Assembly (NCBI GenBank): GCA_041745535.1
Contig: JBGTIS010000022.1
Span: 22,920-86,919 of the forward strand
Direction: 5' to 3'
From: JBGTIS01 sp041745535
GTDB taxonomy: Bacteria > Bacteroidota > Bacteroidia > Cytophagales > Cyclobacteriaceae
DNA: 64,000 bases
Shown: in pieces, positions 54,567 to 63,747 of the stretch
Position numbering within the stretch: the stretch's first letter is position 1
How the letters are laid out: every line of letters starts with the position of its first letter
Notes under the pieces: generated by a model
The model's database searches: none
What the model saw: the letters and a program-made list of their open reading frames with translations, nothing else
Told to the model about the DNA's origin: nothing
Position numbers and translations under genes: made by a program

Positions 54567-56900
54567 ATGCTTAAAATTTTGTTTTACTCCTTTATTAGTA
54601 TCATTATTCTTTTTTGGGGTTGCCAGCTAAGCCAGGAAATTATTGACGAGAACAATATGGATGGTGCCATGGATCTGGCCAGTTATGTAAATCCGCTGGT
54701 AGGATCAGCTTCCAGTTTTAAGCTTTCACATGGCAATACCTATCCGGCGGTGGCGCTTCCCTTTGGCATGAACTTCTGGACACCGCAAACCGGTGATATG
54801 GGAGATGGCTGGATTTACACCTATGGGGCCCAAAAAATACAGGGTTTTCGCTGTACGCACCAACCCAGCCCCTGGATGAACGACTACGGCGCTTTCTCGC
54901 TGATGCCGATGGTGGGTAAACTGGAAATTGATGGCAAAAAGCGTGGTTCCAGATTTGAGCATGAAAATGAGATTTCTTACCCGCATTATTATAAAACAGA
55001 ATTGGACACGTACGGTGTGATAGCGGAAATGACCGCCACCGAGCGCAGCGGATATTTCCGATTTACGTATCCGCCCACCAACGATGCCTATATTGTATTG
55101 GATGCTTTTCACGAAGGGTCTATGGTAAAGGTAATTCCGAAAGAACGGAAAGTAATTGGCTACTGCAAAAACAATTCGGGCGGGGTACCTGATAATTTTG
55201 CCTCCTATTTTGTGGTAGTTTTCGATAAACCCTTCACTACCTATGGCACCTGGCAGGATTCGGTTACCCAAGTAGGCAAAGCCGAAAGCGAAGGTGACCA
55301 TACCGGCGCGTTTCTGAAATTCAAAACCGAATTTGGTGAGGAAATCAGTGTAAAAGTAGCCTCCTCTTTTATCAGCCTGGAACAGGCTGAACTGAATTTG
55401 AACCGGGAAGTAGGCGACAAAGATTTTGATGACATCAAAGACGAAGCGCAAACCCGGTGGAACTCAGCCCTGCACAGGGCAGTGGTAGAGGGCGGTACCG
55501 AAGAACAAAAAGCTACTTTTTATACGGCCCTGTACCGGACGATGCTTTTCCCAAGAAAGTTTTATGAGTTTGATGAGGAAAACAGCATGCAGCATTACAG
55601 TCCGTACGACGGCAAGGTGCACGAGGGATACATGTATACCGACAATGGATTCTGGGATACCTTCCGAGCTGCATTTCCATTGCTAAACATCCTGTATCCT
55701 GAAATGACTTCACATATCATGGAAGGATTTGTGAATGCGTATAAAGAGGGAGGCTGGTTACCCACATGGCCCAGTCCGGGATACCGCAAGGTAATGATTG
55801 GTTCGCACAGCGCTTCCTTATTTGCGGAAGCTTACCTGAAAGGCAACCAGAATTTTGATTACAAAACCGCCTACAAAGCCATCCGGCAGGATGCCACCAA
55901 AGAACCACCCGCATTCGCCCCTGGTCGCGATGGATTGAAAGCCTATAACCGGTTGGGCTATGTGCCCTATCCTGATTATAAAGAGGCTACCGCCAAAACA
56001 CTGGAATATGCTTACGACGATTTCTGCATTATGCGAATGGCGCAGGCACTGAATAAAAACAGAGATGCCAAAATATTTGAGAGAAAAGCCATGAACTACC
56101 AGAATGTGTTTGACAAGGGTACTAACTTTATGCGGGGCCGGCAGGCCAATGGGCAATGGGTAACGCCTTTCGATCCTGTCGAGTGGGGTGGTCCGTTTAC
56201 CGAAGGCAATGCCTGGCATTATAACTGGTCGGTTTTTCACGATATTCAGGGACTGATTGACCTGACCGGTGGCAGAGAAAAATTTGTAGCCAAGCTGGAT
56301 TCGGTATTCACTGTACCGCCCGATGTAAAAGTTGGTACTTACGATACCACCATTCATGAAATGACAGAAATGGTATTAGCCAAAATGGGCCAGTATGCCC
56401 ATGGCAATCAGCCCATTCAGCATATGATTTATCTGTACGATTATGCCCAGGAACCCTGGAAAACCCAATACTGGACGCGGTACGTAATGGACAGCCTGTA
56501 TGCCCCTACGCCCAATGGCCTCATTGGCGATGAAGACAACGGGCAAACTTCTGCCTGGTATGTGTTTAGTGCCCTGGGTTTTTATCCGGTATGTCCTGTT
56601 GTGCCATCCTATGCAATTGGCAGCCCCTTATTCGATCAGGTTACCCTGCACCTGGACAATGGAAATATTTTTGAGATTGTGGCGGAAAATAATGGCCCCG
56701 TGAACTATTATATTCAGGAAGCTGAGTTAAATGGTCGGCGTTTGGATAAAACCTGGATTACCCATCAAAACATCATGGGAGGGGGCAGACTGAGGTTTGT
56801 GTTGGACGAACAACCCAACAAAGACTGGGGATCTGATCCGGAAGATGTGCCTTATTCATTATCTAATGAAAATGTGGAATTTCCATCAACAGGGAGGTAG
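54567..56900 (+). CDS. GH92-family alpha-mannosidase lipoprotein
   Basis: A 777-residue exo-alpha-mannosidase candidate. I choose the ATG at 54567 (MLKILFYSFISIII), which opens a lipoprotein signal ending in FWGC. The mature part starts with the GH92 opening (YVNPLVGSASSFKLSHGNTY, PAVALPFGMNFWTPQTGD), followed by the (alpha/alpha)6 domain with WDTFRAAFPLLNILYP, GWLPTWPSPGYR and GNQPIQHMIYLY, and the C-terminal GDEDNGQTSAWYVFSALGF, where the general-base acids of the family lie (GDEDNGQ). Family members trim mannose from N-glycans. No SusC/SusD pair is adjacent, so it is not in a classical PUL. Confidence 0.93.
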   Translation: MLKILFYSFISIIILFWGCQLSQEIIDENNMDGAMDLASYVNPLVGSASSFKLSHGNTYPAVALPFGMNFWTPQTGDMGDGWIYTYGAQKIQGFRCTHQPSPWMNDYGAFSLMPMVGKLEIDGKKRGSRFEHENEISYPHYYKTELDTYGVIAEMTATERSGYFRFTYPPTNDAYIVLDAFHEGSMVKVIPKERKVIGYCKNNSGGVPDNFASYFVVVFDKPFTTYGTWQDSVTQVGKAESEGDHTGAFLKFKTEFGEEISVKVASSFISLEQAELNLNREVGDKDFDDIKDEAQTRWNSALHRAVVEGGTEEQKATFYTALYRTMLFPRKFYEFDEENSMQHYSPYDGKVHEGYMYTDNGFWDTFRAAFPLLNILYPEMTSHIMEGFVNAYKEGGWLPTWPSPGYRKVMIGSHSASLFAEAYLKGNQNFDYKTAYKAIRQDATKEPPAFAPGRDGLKAYNRLGYVPYPDYKEATAKTLEYAYDDFCIMRMAQALNKNRDAKIFERKAMNYQNVFDKGTNFMRGRQANGQWVTPFDPVEWGGPFTEGNAWHYNWSVFHDIQGLIDLTGGREKFVAKLDSVFTVPPDVKVGTYDTTIHEMTEMVLAKMGQYAHGNQPIQHMIYLYDYAQEPWKTQYWTRYVMDSLYAPTPNGLIGDEDNGQTSAWYVFSALGFYPVCPVVPSYAIGSPLFDQVTLHLDNGNIFEIVAENNGPVNYYIQEAELNGRRLDKTWITHQNIMGGGRLRFVLDEQPNKDWGSDPEDVPYSLSNENVEFPSTGR

Positions 56901-57151
56901 TAATGGAAGGACTCTCTGATTTTTTGATACGTTAGAAAGCCATTGCCCAATAGGTGATTGTGCTATATATACAAAATTTGGAATCTTATTAAACAAAAGT
57001 AAAATCGAATAAGCTTTTATTAAAGATTTAGTAAGAAAGTCTGTGTTTTTATGAATCGCAATTAATTATTTTTCACTGTCTCTTTTCAAATACCCATAAT
57101 TTTACCCAAATTGGTTGCTTGTAAATTTCTCAATTAAAACAACCACAAACC

Positions 57152-58486
57152 TTGGAGAAAAGCTCAACCAATCAATCAGAATTAAAACGTACGCTTGGTC
57201 CGCTTATGTTATGGGGCCTGGGCGTAGGGTATGTGATCTCAGGCATGTACTTCGGTTGGAATATTGGGCTGGCCGAAGGCGGTACTTTGGGTCTGGCCAT
57301 TGCTACCTTTTTCGTTATTATCATGTACGTTACTTTTACCTTTGGGTACACCGAACTGGCCTGTGCCATTCCGAAAGCGGGAGGTGCCTTTGACTATGCC
57401 ACCCGGGCATTAGGACCGAACTGGGGATTTATTGGCGGTATGGCACAAAACATTGAATTTATTTTTGCCCCACCTGCTATCGCGTTTGCCATTGGAGCCT
57501 ATTTTCATATATTCCTCGATACTGTGCCTGTGTTGGCTATCGCCATTTTTTCCTATATTATTTTTACAGGGCTCAACATTTACGGCGTAAAGGTGGCTGC
57601 TACTTTTGAATTGCTGGTTACCATTCTGGCAGTGGGAGAACTGTTTATTTTTGCCGGAGCTACCTTACCCCATTTCGAATATGAAAACTTAAAAATAAAT
57701 GCGTTACCCAATGGAATTGCCGGCGTTTTTGCCGCTATTCCATTCGCCATCTGGTTTTTTCTGGCTATTGAAGGAGTCGCCAATGTAGCCGAAGAAACCA
57801 TAAATCCACAGAAAAATGTAATCATTGGTTTTGGATCGGCCATATTTACCCTGGTATTGCTTTGCCTGCTTACCTTTTCCTCTTCAGTAGGCGTAGCCGG
57901 TTGGGAAGCTATTGTATATCCAACTCCCGGTGCCGAAGCCTCCGATTCGCCTTTACCGCTGGCTTTGGGGAAAATCGTGAGTCAGGATAATTTTCTATAT
58001 CATTTGCTGGTTACCGTAGGTTTGTTCGGCTTGATAGCCTCCTTTCACGGCATTATTCTCGCTGCCGGCCGTACTACCTTTGAATTTGGCCGGGTGGGGT
58101 ATGCGCCCCGGTTTATGGGAAAAGTGCACCCGAAGTTCCGGACACCTGCCAATGCTTTGCTCGTTAACATGGCTATCGGTATCCTTGCCCTTTTAACGGG
58201 AAAAACGGCAGAAATTATTACCATTGCCTGCTTTGGTGCTTTGTCTCTTTACATTATTTCCATGATTACGCTTTTCAGGCTCCGAAAACAGGAGCCTGAT
58301 CTGGAACGCCCTTTCAAAGTGCCTTTCTATCCGGTATTTCCTACTATTGCCCTGGTAATTGCTACCATTGCACTGGTGGCCATTACCATTTACAATCTTA
58401 CCCTGGCACTGATATATTTCGGAATTTTACTTTTATCTTATGCCGGGTTTCACTTTTTTGTAAAACCACATCTAAAGTCTCATTAA
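57152..58486 (+). CDS. Ethanolamine permease-like APC transporter
   Basis: A 444-residue APC-superfamily carrier with 12 hydrophobic segments. Its opening (LGPLMLWGLGVGYVISGMYF, GWNIGLAEGGTLGLAIA) and FGYTELACAIPKAGGAFDYA match the ethanolamine permease (Eat) subgroup. The start codon is TTG, preceded by no strong ribosome binding site. It is the first gene of a co-directional set with a glutamine-synthetase relative (62 bases downstream), Fe-alcohol dehydrogenase, PuuD-like hydrolase and aldehyde dehydrogenase, which supports uptake of ethanolamine or a related amino alcohol. Confidence 0.85.
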   Translation: MEKSSTNQSELKRTLGPLMLWGLGVGYVISGMYFGWNIGLAEGGTLGLAIATFFVIIMYVTFTFGYTELACAIPKAGGAFDYATRALGPNWGFIGGMAQNIEFIFAPPAIAFAIGAYFHIFLDTVPVLAIAIFSYIIFTGLNIYGVKVAATFELLVTILAVGELFIFAGATLPHFEYENLKINALPNGIAGVFAAIPFAIWFFLAIEGVANVAEETINPQKNVIIGFGSAIFTLVLLCLLTFSSSVGVAGWEAIVYPTPGAEASDSPLPLALGKIVSQDNFLYHLLVTVGLFGLIASFHGIILAAGRTTFEFGRVGYAPRFMGKVHPKFRTPANALLVNMAIGILALLTGKTAEIITIACFGALSLYIISMITLFRLRKQEPDLERPFKVPFYPVFPTIALVIATIALVAITIYNLTLALIYFGILLLSYAGFHFFVKPHLKSH

Positions 58487-58548
58487 GGGCAGCACTATAA
58501 ATGGTCAACAATAAACTTCCATAAAGGAAAACCTTAAACGTAGTTTCA

Positions 58549-59907
58549 ATGACGAAAGAAGAAATCATTCAACAGGTTATCGATCATCCGGCAGGGAAAG
58601 TTAAAATAGCGGTTACGGACATGGATGGGATATTACGGGGAAAGGTAATCCGTCGCGATAAATTTTTATCTATTGCACAATCGGGATTCAGCTTTTGTGA
58701 TGTGGTGTTTGGCTGGGATGCGGCCGACAATGCCTATGACAATGCTCAATATACCGGATGGCATACCGGTTATCCGGATGCGCCAGCTGCCCTGGACATT
58801 CATACCTACCGGAAAATTCCCTGGGAAAACGACCTGCCTTTTTTTCTGGGCGATTTTACCGATCAGGAAGGGAAACCTTCACCGATTTGTCCACGGAATC
58901 TGCTTAAAAAGATTAAACAACAGGCACAGGAAGCAGGGTTTACCCCTATTGCTTCTCAGGAATTTGAATGGTTCAATTTTCAGGAAACGCCACAGCAACT
59001 ACAGGACAAAGGGTTTCGCGATCCGATGCCACTTACGCCGGGTATGTTTGGCTATTCCATTTTACGAAGTTCGATGAAAAGCGAATTCTTCAATGATTTG
59101 TTTGACCTGCTGGAAAAATTTGATGTGCCACTGGAAGGACTCCATACCGAAACCGGGCCGGGTGTGTATGAAGCAGCCATTTTGTATGGTGATGTGGTAG
59201 AAGCCGCTGACCGGGCTGTGCTTTTCAAAACAGCTACCAAAGAAATCGCCTACCGGCATGGTATTATGGCTTCATTTATGGCCAAATGGCACAAAGATAT
59301 GCCCGGCTGCGGTGGCCATGTGCACCAGAGCCTCTGGGATGCCGATCAGAAAAACAATCTCTTTTTCAATGAATCGGACGAAAACAATATGTCGGGCCTG
59401 ATGCAAAGTTATGTGGCGGGTCAGTTGCATTGTCTACCCTTTATATTGCCCATGCTGGCGCCTACCATCAACAGTTACAAACGGCTGGTAGAAGGGGCCT
59501 GGGCACCTACCACCCTTACCTGGGGCACTGATAACCGAACTACCGCGTTGCGGGTGCTGGCCGAAAGCAGCAAAGCTGCCCGGCTGGAAACCCGCGTTTG
59601 CGGATCAGATACCAATCCGTATCTGGCGATGGCCGCCTGCCTGGCCAGTGGTTTGTATGGCATCCGTCATAACCTGAAACTGGAACAGCCCAAAACCGTG
59701 GGCAATGGTTATGAAGAATTTAAATACGGGGTGTTGCCCCGGAATCTGCACGAAGCTACTGAAGCCATGAAGAATTCGGATATTGCCAATGAACTGTTCG
59801 GAGAAGCTTTCACCGATCATTTTGTGCGTACCCGTGAATGGGAATGGCGGCAATTCGCACAGGTGATTACCGACTGGGAAATGAAAAGGTATTTTGAGAT
59901 TATTTAA
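58549..59907 (+). CDS. Gamma-glutamyl-amine synthetase (glutamine-synthetase family)
   Basis: A 452-residue GlnA relative. The catalytic elements are present: SQEFEWFNF (ExE metal ligands), HTETGPGVYEAAI, GCGGHVHQSLWD (phosphate loop) and the late RLVEGAWAPTTLTWG with TDNRTTALRV. Residues that contact ammonium in true glutamine synthetase cannot be confirmed by eye, and the N-terminal region (IAVTDMDGILRGK) matches the PuuA/GlnA4-type gamma-glutamylating enzymes rather than GlnA. With the neighbouring genes it most likely ligates glutamate to ethanolamine or another amine, using ATP. Confidence 0.85.
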   Translation: MTKEEIIQQVIDHPAGKVKIAVTDMDGILRGKVIRRDKFLSIAQSGFSFCDVVFGWDAADNAYDNAQYTGWHTGYPDAPAALDIHTYRKIPWENDLPFFLGDFTDQEGKPSPICPRNLLKKIKQQAQEAGFTPIASQEFEWFNFQETPQQLQDKGFRDPMPLTPGMFGYSILRSSMKSEFFNDLFDLLEKFDVPLEGLHTETGPGVYEAAILYGDVVEAADRAVLFKTATKEIAYRHGIMASFMAKWHKDMPGCGGHVHQSLWDADQKNNLFFNESDENNMSGLMQSYVAGQLHCLPFILPMLAPTINSYKRLVEGAWAPTTLTWGTDNRTTALRVLAESSKAARLETRVCGSDTNPYLAMAACLASGLYGIRHNLKLEQPKTVGNGYEEFKYGVLPRNLHEATEAMKNSDIANELFGEAFTDHFVRTREWEWRQFAQVITDWEMKRYFEII

Positions 59908-59930
59908 CGAGAAGTTTGAAGGGTTTAAAT

Positions 59931-59990
59931 GTTAATCGTTATTAGTTAATGGTTTACGAATAACGATTAACCAATAACAAATAACGAACA
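59931..59990. repeat. Palindrome of the GTTATTCGTTA family
   Basis: GTTAATCGTTATTAGTTAAT (59931-59950) and a complementary arm built of ATAACGATTAACC and ATAACAAATAACG. The same units occur in the palindrome at 52164-52222. It lies in the 332-base gap between the glutamine-synthetase relative and the alcohol dehydrogenase gene; the remainder of that gap shows only AT-rich sequence with a TACCTTTA that is near a -7 element. Confidence 0.7.
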
Positions 59991-60239
59991 ATCTATACCC
60001 GGAACGGCCTCATTCTTTCTTCGATCTTTGTTTCTTTAATTTACAACCTTCCGCAACAATAAAAATTTTGCGATACCACAAATTCCTTACTATTTCTTTT
60101 AAAAAATACGTGCAAGCCCAAACTATCGCTTACAAAAAAATGAAACAAAATAGCATCTAATATCAATCCGTCGTTTTACCTTTACCTATTGAAAAGAGCA
60201 ATTCTTATAAACTTATGTTCATCTATTTCTCTGTGAGCT

Positions 60240-61403
60240 ATGCATTCGTATCTATTCGATCCTAATAAAATTTACCAGTATAACTTTCCTACGATAATCC
60301 GGTTTGGTATTGGGGCTATTAATGAACTGGGGCCCTTTTTAGGGGGGCAGCGGACTAAACGCCCATTGGTAGTTACCGATCCGCTGGTGGCTGAACTGAG
60401 CTTCTTCAAAAATATTGTAGCTGGTCTGGAACAGCATGGACTGAAACCCGGCGTATTCAGTCAGATTTCTAAAAATCCCGTGGAATCGGATGTGTTGAGA
60501 GGCGATGAAGTGTATCATATGCACAAAGCCGATGCTATTGTAGGTGTTGGAGGAGGCGCGGCGCTGGATGTGGCCCGGGCCATCGCACTGAGAATCAATA
60601 ACCGCCGCGATCTGTTCGATTACGATGACCTGATTGGCGGCGACCAGTATGTAACCGAACCCATTCCGCTTTTTGTAACCGTGCCTACCACCTCAGGTAC
60701 TGGCAGTGAAGTAGGCCGATCGGCCATTATTTCGGAAGATGATACCAAAAGAAAGCGCATTCTGTTTCATCCTACCCTGATGGCCACCCGGGTATTTGCC
60801 GATCCGGCACTTACCTTCGATTTACCGCCCATGGTAACCGCCGCCACCGGCATGGATGCCCTTACGCATAATATGGAGGCTTATCTGGCAAAAAATTATC
60901 ATCCTATGGCCGATGGCATTGCCCTGGAAGGCATTCGGCTTGTGGCCCAGTCGCTGGAAAAAGCTGTGAATGATCCTGATCCGGAATCCCGCAGTAAGAT
61001 GATGCTGGCATCCATGATGGGGGCGATTGCTTTTCAGAAAGGATTGGGCGTAGTGCATTCGCTGGCCCATCCGTTGTCGTCGCTGCTGGATATGCACCAC
61101 GGTCTGGCCAATGCCATTTGTATTCCTTATGGAATGCGATTCAATATTGAAGGATTTGAAGATCGGTTTGCTGCCATGGCAACTGCCATGAAGCTGCCTG
61201 ATCCAAGTGGAGAATCTGTGGTAAACGCCCTGTTTGAACTCAATCAGAAAATTGGTTTGCCTGTTAAGCTAAGCACGCAGGGCGTGAAAGAAGCGCATGT
61301 GGAAACGCTGGCCGATCTGGCCGAAGCGGATTTTGCCCATCCGAACAATCCGAAGCCGGTGAAAAGAGAAGATTTTAAACGTATGTATATGGAAGCTTTA
61401 TGA
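60240..61403 (+). CDS. Iron-containing alcohol dehydrogenase
   Basis: A 387-residue NAD(P)-linked group III alcohol dehydrogenase. NAD-binding GVGGGAALDVARAIAL (about 101-116), VPTTSGTGSEVG and the metal-binding part GMDALTHNMEAYLAKNYHPM and HSLAHPLSSLLDMHHGLANA (with the ligand His residues) are all conserved. Within the gene set it would oxidise the hydroxyl of a gamma-glutamylated amino alcohol to the aldehyde. Its stop overlaps the ATG of the next gene by four bases. Confidence 0.93.
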   Translation: MHSYLFDPNKIYQYNFPTIIRFGIGAINELGPFLGGQRTKRPLVVTDPLVAELSFFKNIVAGLEQHGLKPGVFSQISKNPVESDVLRGDEVYHMHKADAIVGVGGGAALDVARAIALRINNRRDLFDYDDLIGGDQYVTEPIPLFVTVPTTSGTGSEVGRSAIISEDDTKRKRILFHPTLMATRVFADPALTFDLPPMVTAATGMDALTHNMEAYLAKNYHPMADGIALEGIRLVAQSLEKAVNDPDPESRSKMMLASMMGAIAFQKGLGVVHSLAHPLSSLLDMHHGLANAICIPYGMRFNIEGFEDRFAAMATAMKLPDPSGESVVNALFELNQKIGLPVKLSTQGVKEAHVETLADLAEADFAHPNNPKPVKREDFKRMYMEAL

Positions 61404-62143
61404 TTAAAATTGGTGTGTCATCCTGCTTTATGTATCCTGATGAAAACAGGGTTATTTTCGGACCAAAAACACTCTGTTACCTGGAACGGGATATGGCCCG
61501 GTATCTTTTCCGAAAAGATGTATTGCCCATTCTGATTCCTGACCTGGAAGATGATGACCTGAATACGCTGCTGGAACAAATGGATGGCTTTGTGTTTCAG
61601 GGCGGTACGGACCTTGCGCCGGAAACCTATGGAGAAACTCCCATCGGCCGGTGGAAGGGTGATCCGCGCCGCGATCAGTATGAAATGAAGTTACTGGATT
61701 ATGCCATTCAGAATAACAAACCGGTATTTGGCATTTGCCGGGGTTTCCAACTGATGAATGCCTACTTCGGGGGCACCCTGTATCAGGACATCACTACCCA
61801 GCACGAGGAAGCGCTGCAACATCGGGATGCTGCCGCGTATGATCAACTCAATCATCAGATTGAATTTGTACCTGATAAATTGCTGGATCATTTATTTAAA
61901 AATCAGCAGGGTAGCATGACGGTAAACACCGTGCATCACCAGGCCGTTAAAGAATTGGGGAAAGACCTGGAAGTATTGGCTGTGTGCCCTGACGATGGTA
62001 TTATTGAAGCTTTTCACTGGACCAAAGCGCCGGAAGGAAAAGTACTGGGCGTACAATGGCATCCGGAATTTTCTGCCAATTCCCAAACTAAATTAATAGA
62101 TGAGAAAGTTATCTATAATAACTTTTTGAGTTACTGCAAATAA
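61400..62143 (+). CDS. puuD: Gamma-glutamyl hydrolase of the PuuD type (class I amidotransferase fold)
   Basis: A 247-residue hydrolase with the nucleophile elbow FGICRGFQLMN (Cys at about 113) and the His-Glu partners in GVQWHPEFSA, plus the upstream QGGTDLAPETYGE signature of PuuD-like peptidases. PuuD releases glutamate from gamma-glutamyl-GABA; here it would remove glutamate from the oxidised gamma-glutamyl product (gamma-glutamylglycine if the substrate is ethanolamine). ATGA overlap with the alcohol dehydrogenase gene shows coupling; the aldehyde dehydrogenase gene begins 15 bases downstream. Symbol given for the family, not the exact substrate. Confidence 0.87.
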   Translation: MIKIGVSSCFMYPDENRVIFGPKTLCYLERDMARYLFRKDVLPILIPDLEDDDLNTLLEQMDGFVFQGGTDLAPETYGETPIGRWKGDPRRDQYEMKLLDYAIQNNKPVFGICRGFQLMNAYFGGTLYQDITTQHEEALQHRDAAAYDQLNHQIEFVPDKLLDHLFKNQQGSMTVNTVHHQAVKELGKDLEVLAVCPDDGIIEAFHWTKAPEGKVLGVQWHPEFSANSQTKLIDEKVIYNNFLSYCK

Positions 62144-62157
62144 ATTACCTTTTTTCT

Positions 62158-63534
62158 ATGAATATTATTAATCCTGCTACGGAAAAAAACATAGCCACTC
62201 TCAACGAAGATTCTATCGAATCAATTGGTGAGAAGTACAAAACCGCCAAAGCGGCACAACCTAATTGGCAACGGAAGTCGGTGACAGACCGTATTGCCAT
62301 CATCCAAAATTTCCGCGATTTACTGGAAAAGCGAATAGAACCCCTTGCGGAAATCCTGACCAGTGAAATGGGAAAACCTTTGCGGCAGTCACGCAACGAA
62401 ATCAACGGAGCCCGCGGCAGAATCGCGTTCTTTCTGGAACATTCAGAAAAATGGCTGAGCGACGAATGGGTATGGCAGGAAGCCGGTTTGGGCGAGAAAA
62501 TTTCTTACGAGCCTTTGGGCATCATCGCCAATATCTCTGCCTGGAATTATCCTTATCTGGTAGGGGTGAACGTATTTATTCCGGCTCTGATTGGCGGCAA
62601 TGCCGTGCTGTATAAACCTTCGGAACTTACCACGCTTACCGGACTGAAGATTGGCGAACTGCTCCACGAAGCGGGTGTACCGGAATCCATATTTCAGGTT
62701 GTGGTTGGGGGAAAGGAAGCCGGAGAAGCTTTGTTACACCTGCCGCTGGATGGTTATTTTTTTACGGGTTCTTACAAAACCGGTAAGCACATTTATGAAA
62801 CAGTGGCCCCGAAAATGGTGCCTTGTCAGCTGGAACTCGGGGGCAAAGACCCTATGTATGTGCCCGATGATGTGGCCGACATTAAAAGTGTAGCCCAGGC
62901 GGCTGTTGAAGGCGCTTTTTATAACAATGGACAAAGTTGCTGTGCCGTAGAACGCGTTTATGTACATGAAAAGGTATACGATACGTTCTTAGAAGAATTT
63001 GTGCGGGAAGCCCAAGCCATGAAACTGGGCGATCCGAAGGAAAAGGATGTTTTTATTGGTCCTTTGGCCAGAAAAGAACAGGCAGACTTTTTAGAAGCCC
63101 AGACAAAAGATGCCCAGGAAAAAGGCGCCCGGTTGCTGATGGGAGGCAAAAAAGGAAGCCAGGCTGGCTATTATTTTGAGCCTACCGTACTGGTGGATGT
63201 AAACCATGAGATGCAGGTGATGAAAGAAGAATCCTTTGGCCCAATTATCGGCATACAAAAAGTGCGGGACGACGACGAAGCCATCATTTTGATGAAAGAT
63301 ACCGATTACGGGCTTACCGCCGCGGTGTATTGCGACTCAAAAGAAAGGGCCGAGAAAATATTGTCGCAGATGAATACCGGATCGGTATACTGGAACTGCT
63401 GCGACCGGGTAAGCGCCCGCCTGCCCTGGTCGGGAAGGAAACATTCCGGTATAGGTGCCACCCTGTCGTTTGCCGGTATTCGCGCTTTTGTAAAGCCAAA
63501 AGCATTTCATTTGCGGGGAACGTGGTTAACATAG
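62158..63534 (+). CDS. Aldehyde dehydrogenase
   Basis: A 458-residue NAD(P)-dependent aldehyde dehydrogenase. The catalytic Glu sits in QLELGGKDPMYV (about 224-235), the nucleophile Cys in YNNGQSCCAVERV (about 258-270), and the NAD-binding ISAWNYPYLVGVNVF and YFFTGSYKTGKHI are standard. The sequence is closest in style to succinate-semialdehyde/gamma-glutamyl-aminoaldehyde dehydrogenases. Last gene of the set; it would turn the gamma-glutamyl aldehyde into the acid that PuuD then splits. A palindrome with a T-run lies 75-180 bases downstream and may terminate the transcript. Confidence 0.92.
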   Translation: MNIINPATEKNIATLNEDSIESIGEKYKTAKAAQPNWQRKSVTDRIAIIQNFRDLLEKRIEPLAEILTSEMGKPLRQSRNEINGARGRIAFFLEHSEKWLSDEWVWQEAGLGEKISYEPLGIIANISAWNYPYLVGVNVFIPALIGGNAVLYKPSELTTLTGLKIGELLHEAGVPESIFQVVVGGKEAGEALLHLPLDGYFFTGSYKTGKHIYETVAPKMVPCQLELGGKDPMYVPDDVADIKSVAQAAVEGAFYNNGQSCCAVERVYVHEKVYDTFLEEFVREAQAMKLGDPKEKDVFIGPLARKEQADFLEAQTKDAQEKGARLLMGGKKGSQAGYYFEPTVLVDVNHEMQVMKEESFGPIIGIQKVRDDDEAIILMKDTDYGLTAAVYCDSKERAEKILSQMNTGSVYWNCCDRVSARLPWSGRKHSGIGATLSFAGIRAFVKPKAFHLRGTWLT

Positions 63535-63607
63535 ATTTACCAGATCAGGATGTAATCGCTGCATACAAGGGATAGAAATTGAAATAAACCGTTGGATGTT
63601 ATTCAGG

Positions 63608-63716
63608 AATGATCAATGTTCAAATTTCAATGTTCAATTGAGTGCCGAACCGTATTTAACTCAATCACATACAAATTCCCAACTGAACATTGAGCATTGA
63701 ACATTGATTATTTTTT
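63608..63716. repeat. Imperfect palindrome with terminal T-run
   Basis: Left arm AATGATCAATGTTCA...TTCAATGTTCAATTG (63608-63640) is the near-complement of CAACTGAACATTG...TTGAACATTGATT (63680-63709), around a 40-base loop; each arm is itself a doubled ATGTTCA unit. TTTTTT follows at 63711-63716, so it may be the terminator of the operon ending at 63534. Confidence 0.65.
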
Positions 63717-63747
63717 GCCATCCTCCACTGTAGTTAAATTTTGTACG

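Noticed and set aside
57115..57151. Longer start for the ethanolamine-type permease in the other frame
   Set aside because: The frame beginning at 57115 is not the transporter frame; the TTG at 57152 is the first start that gives the family N-terminus.
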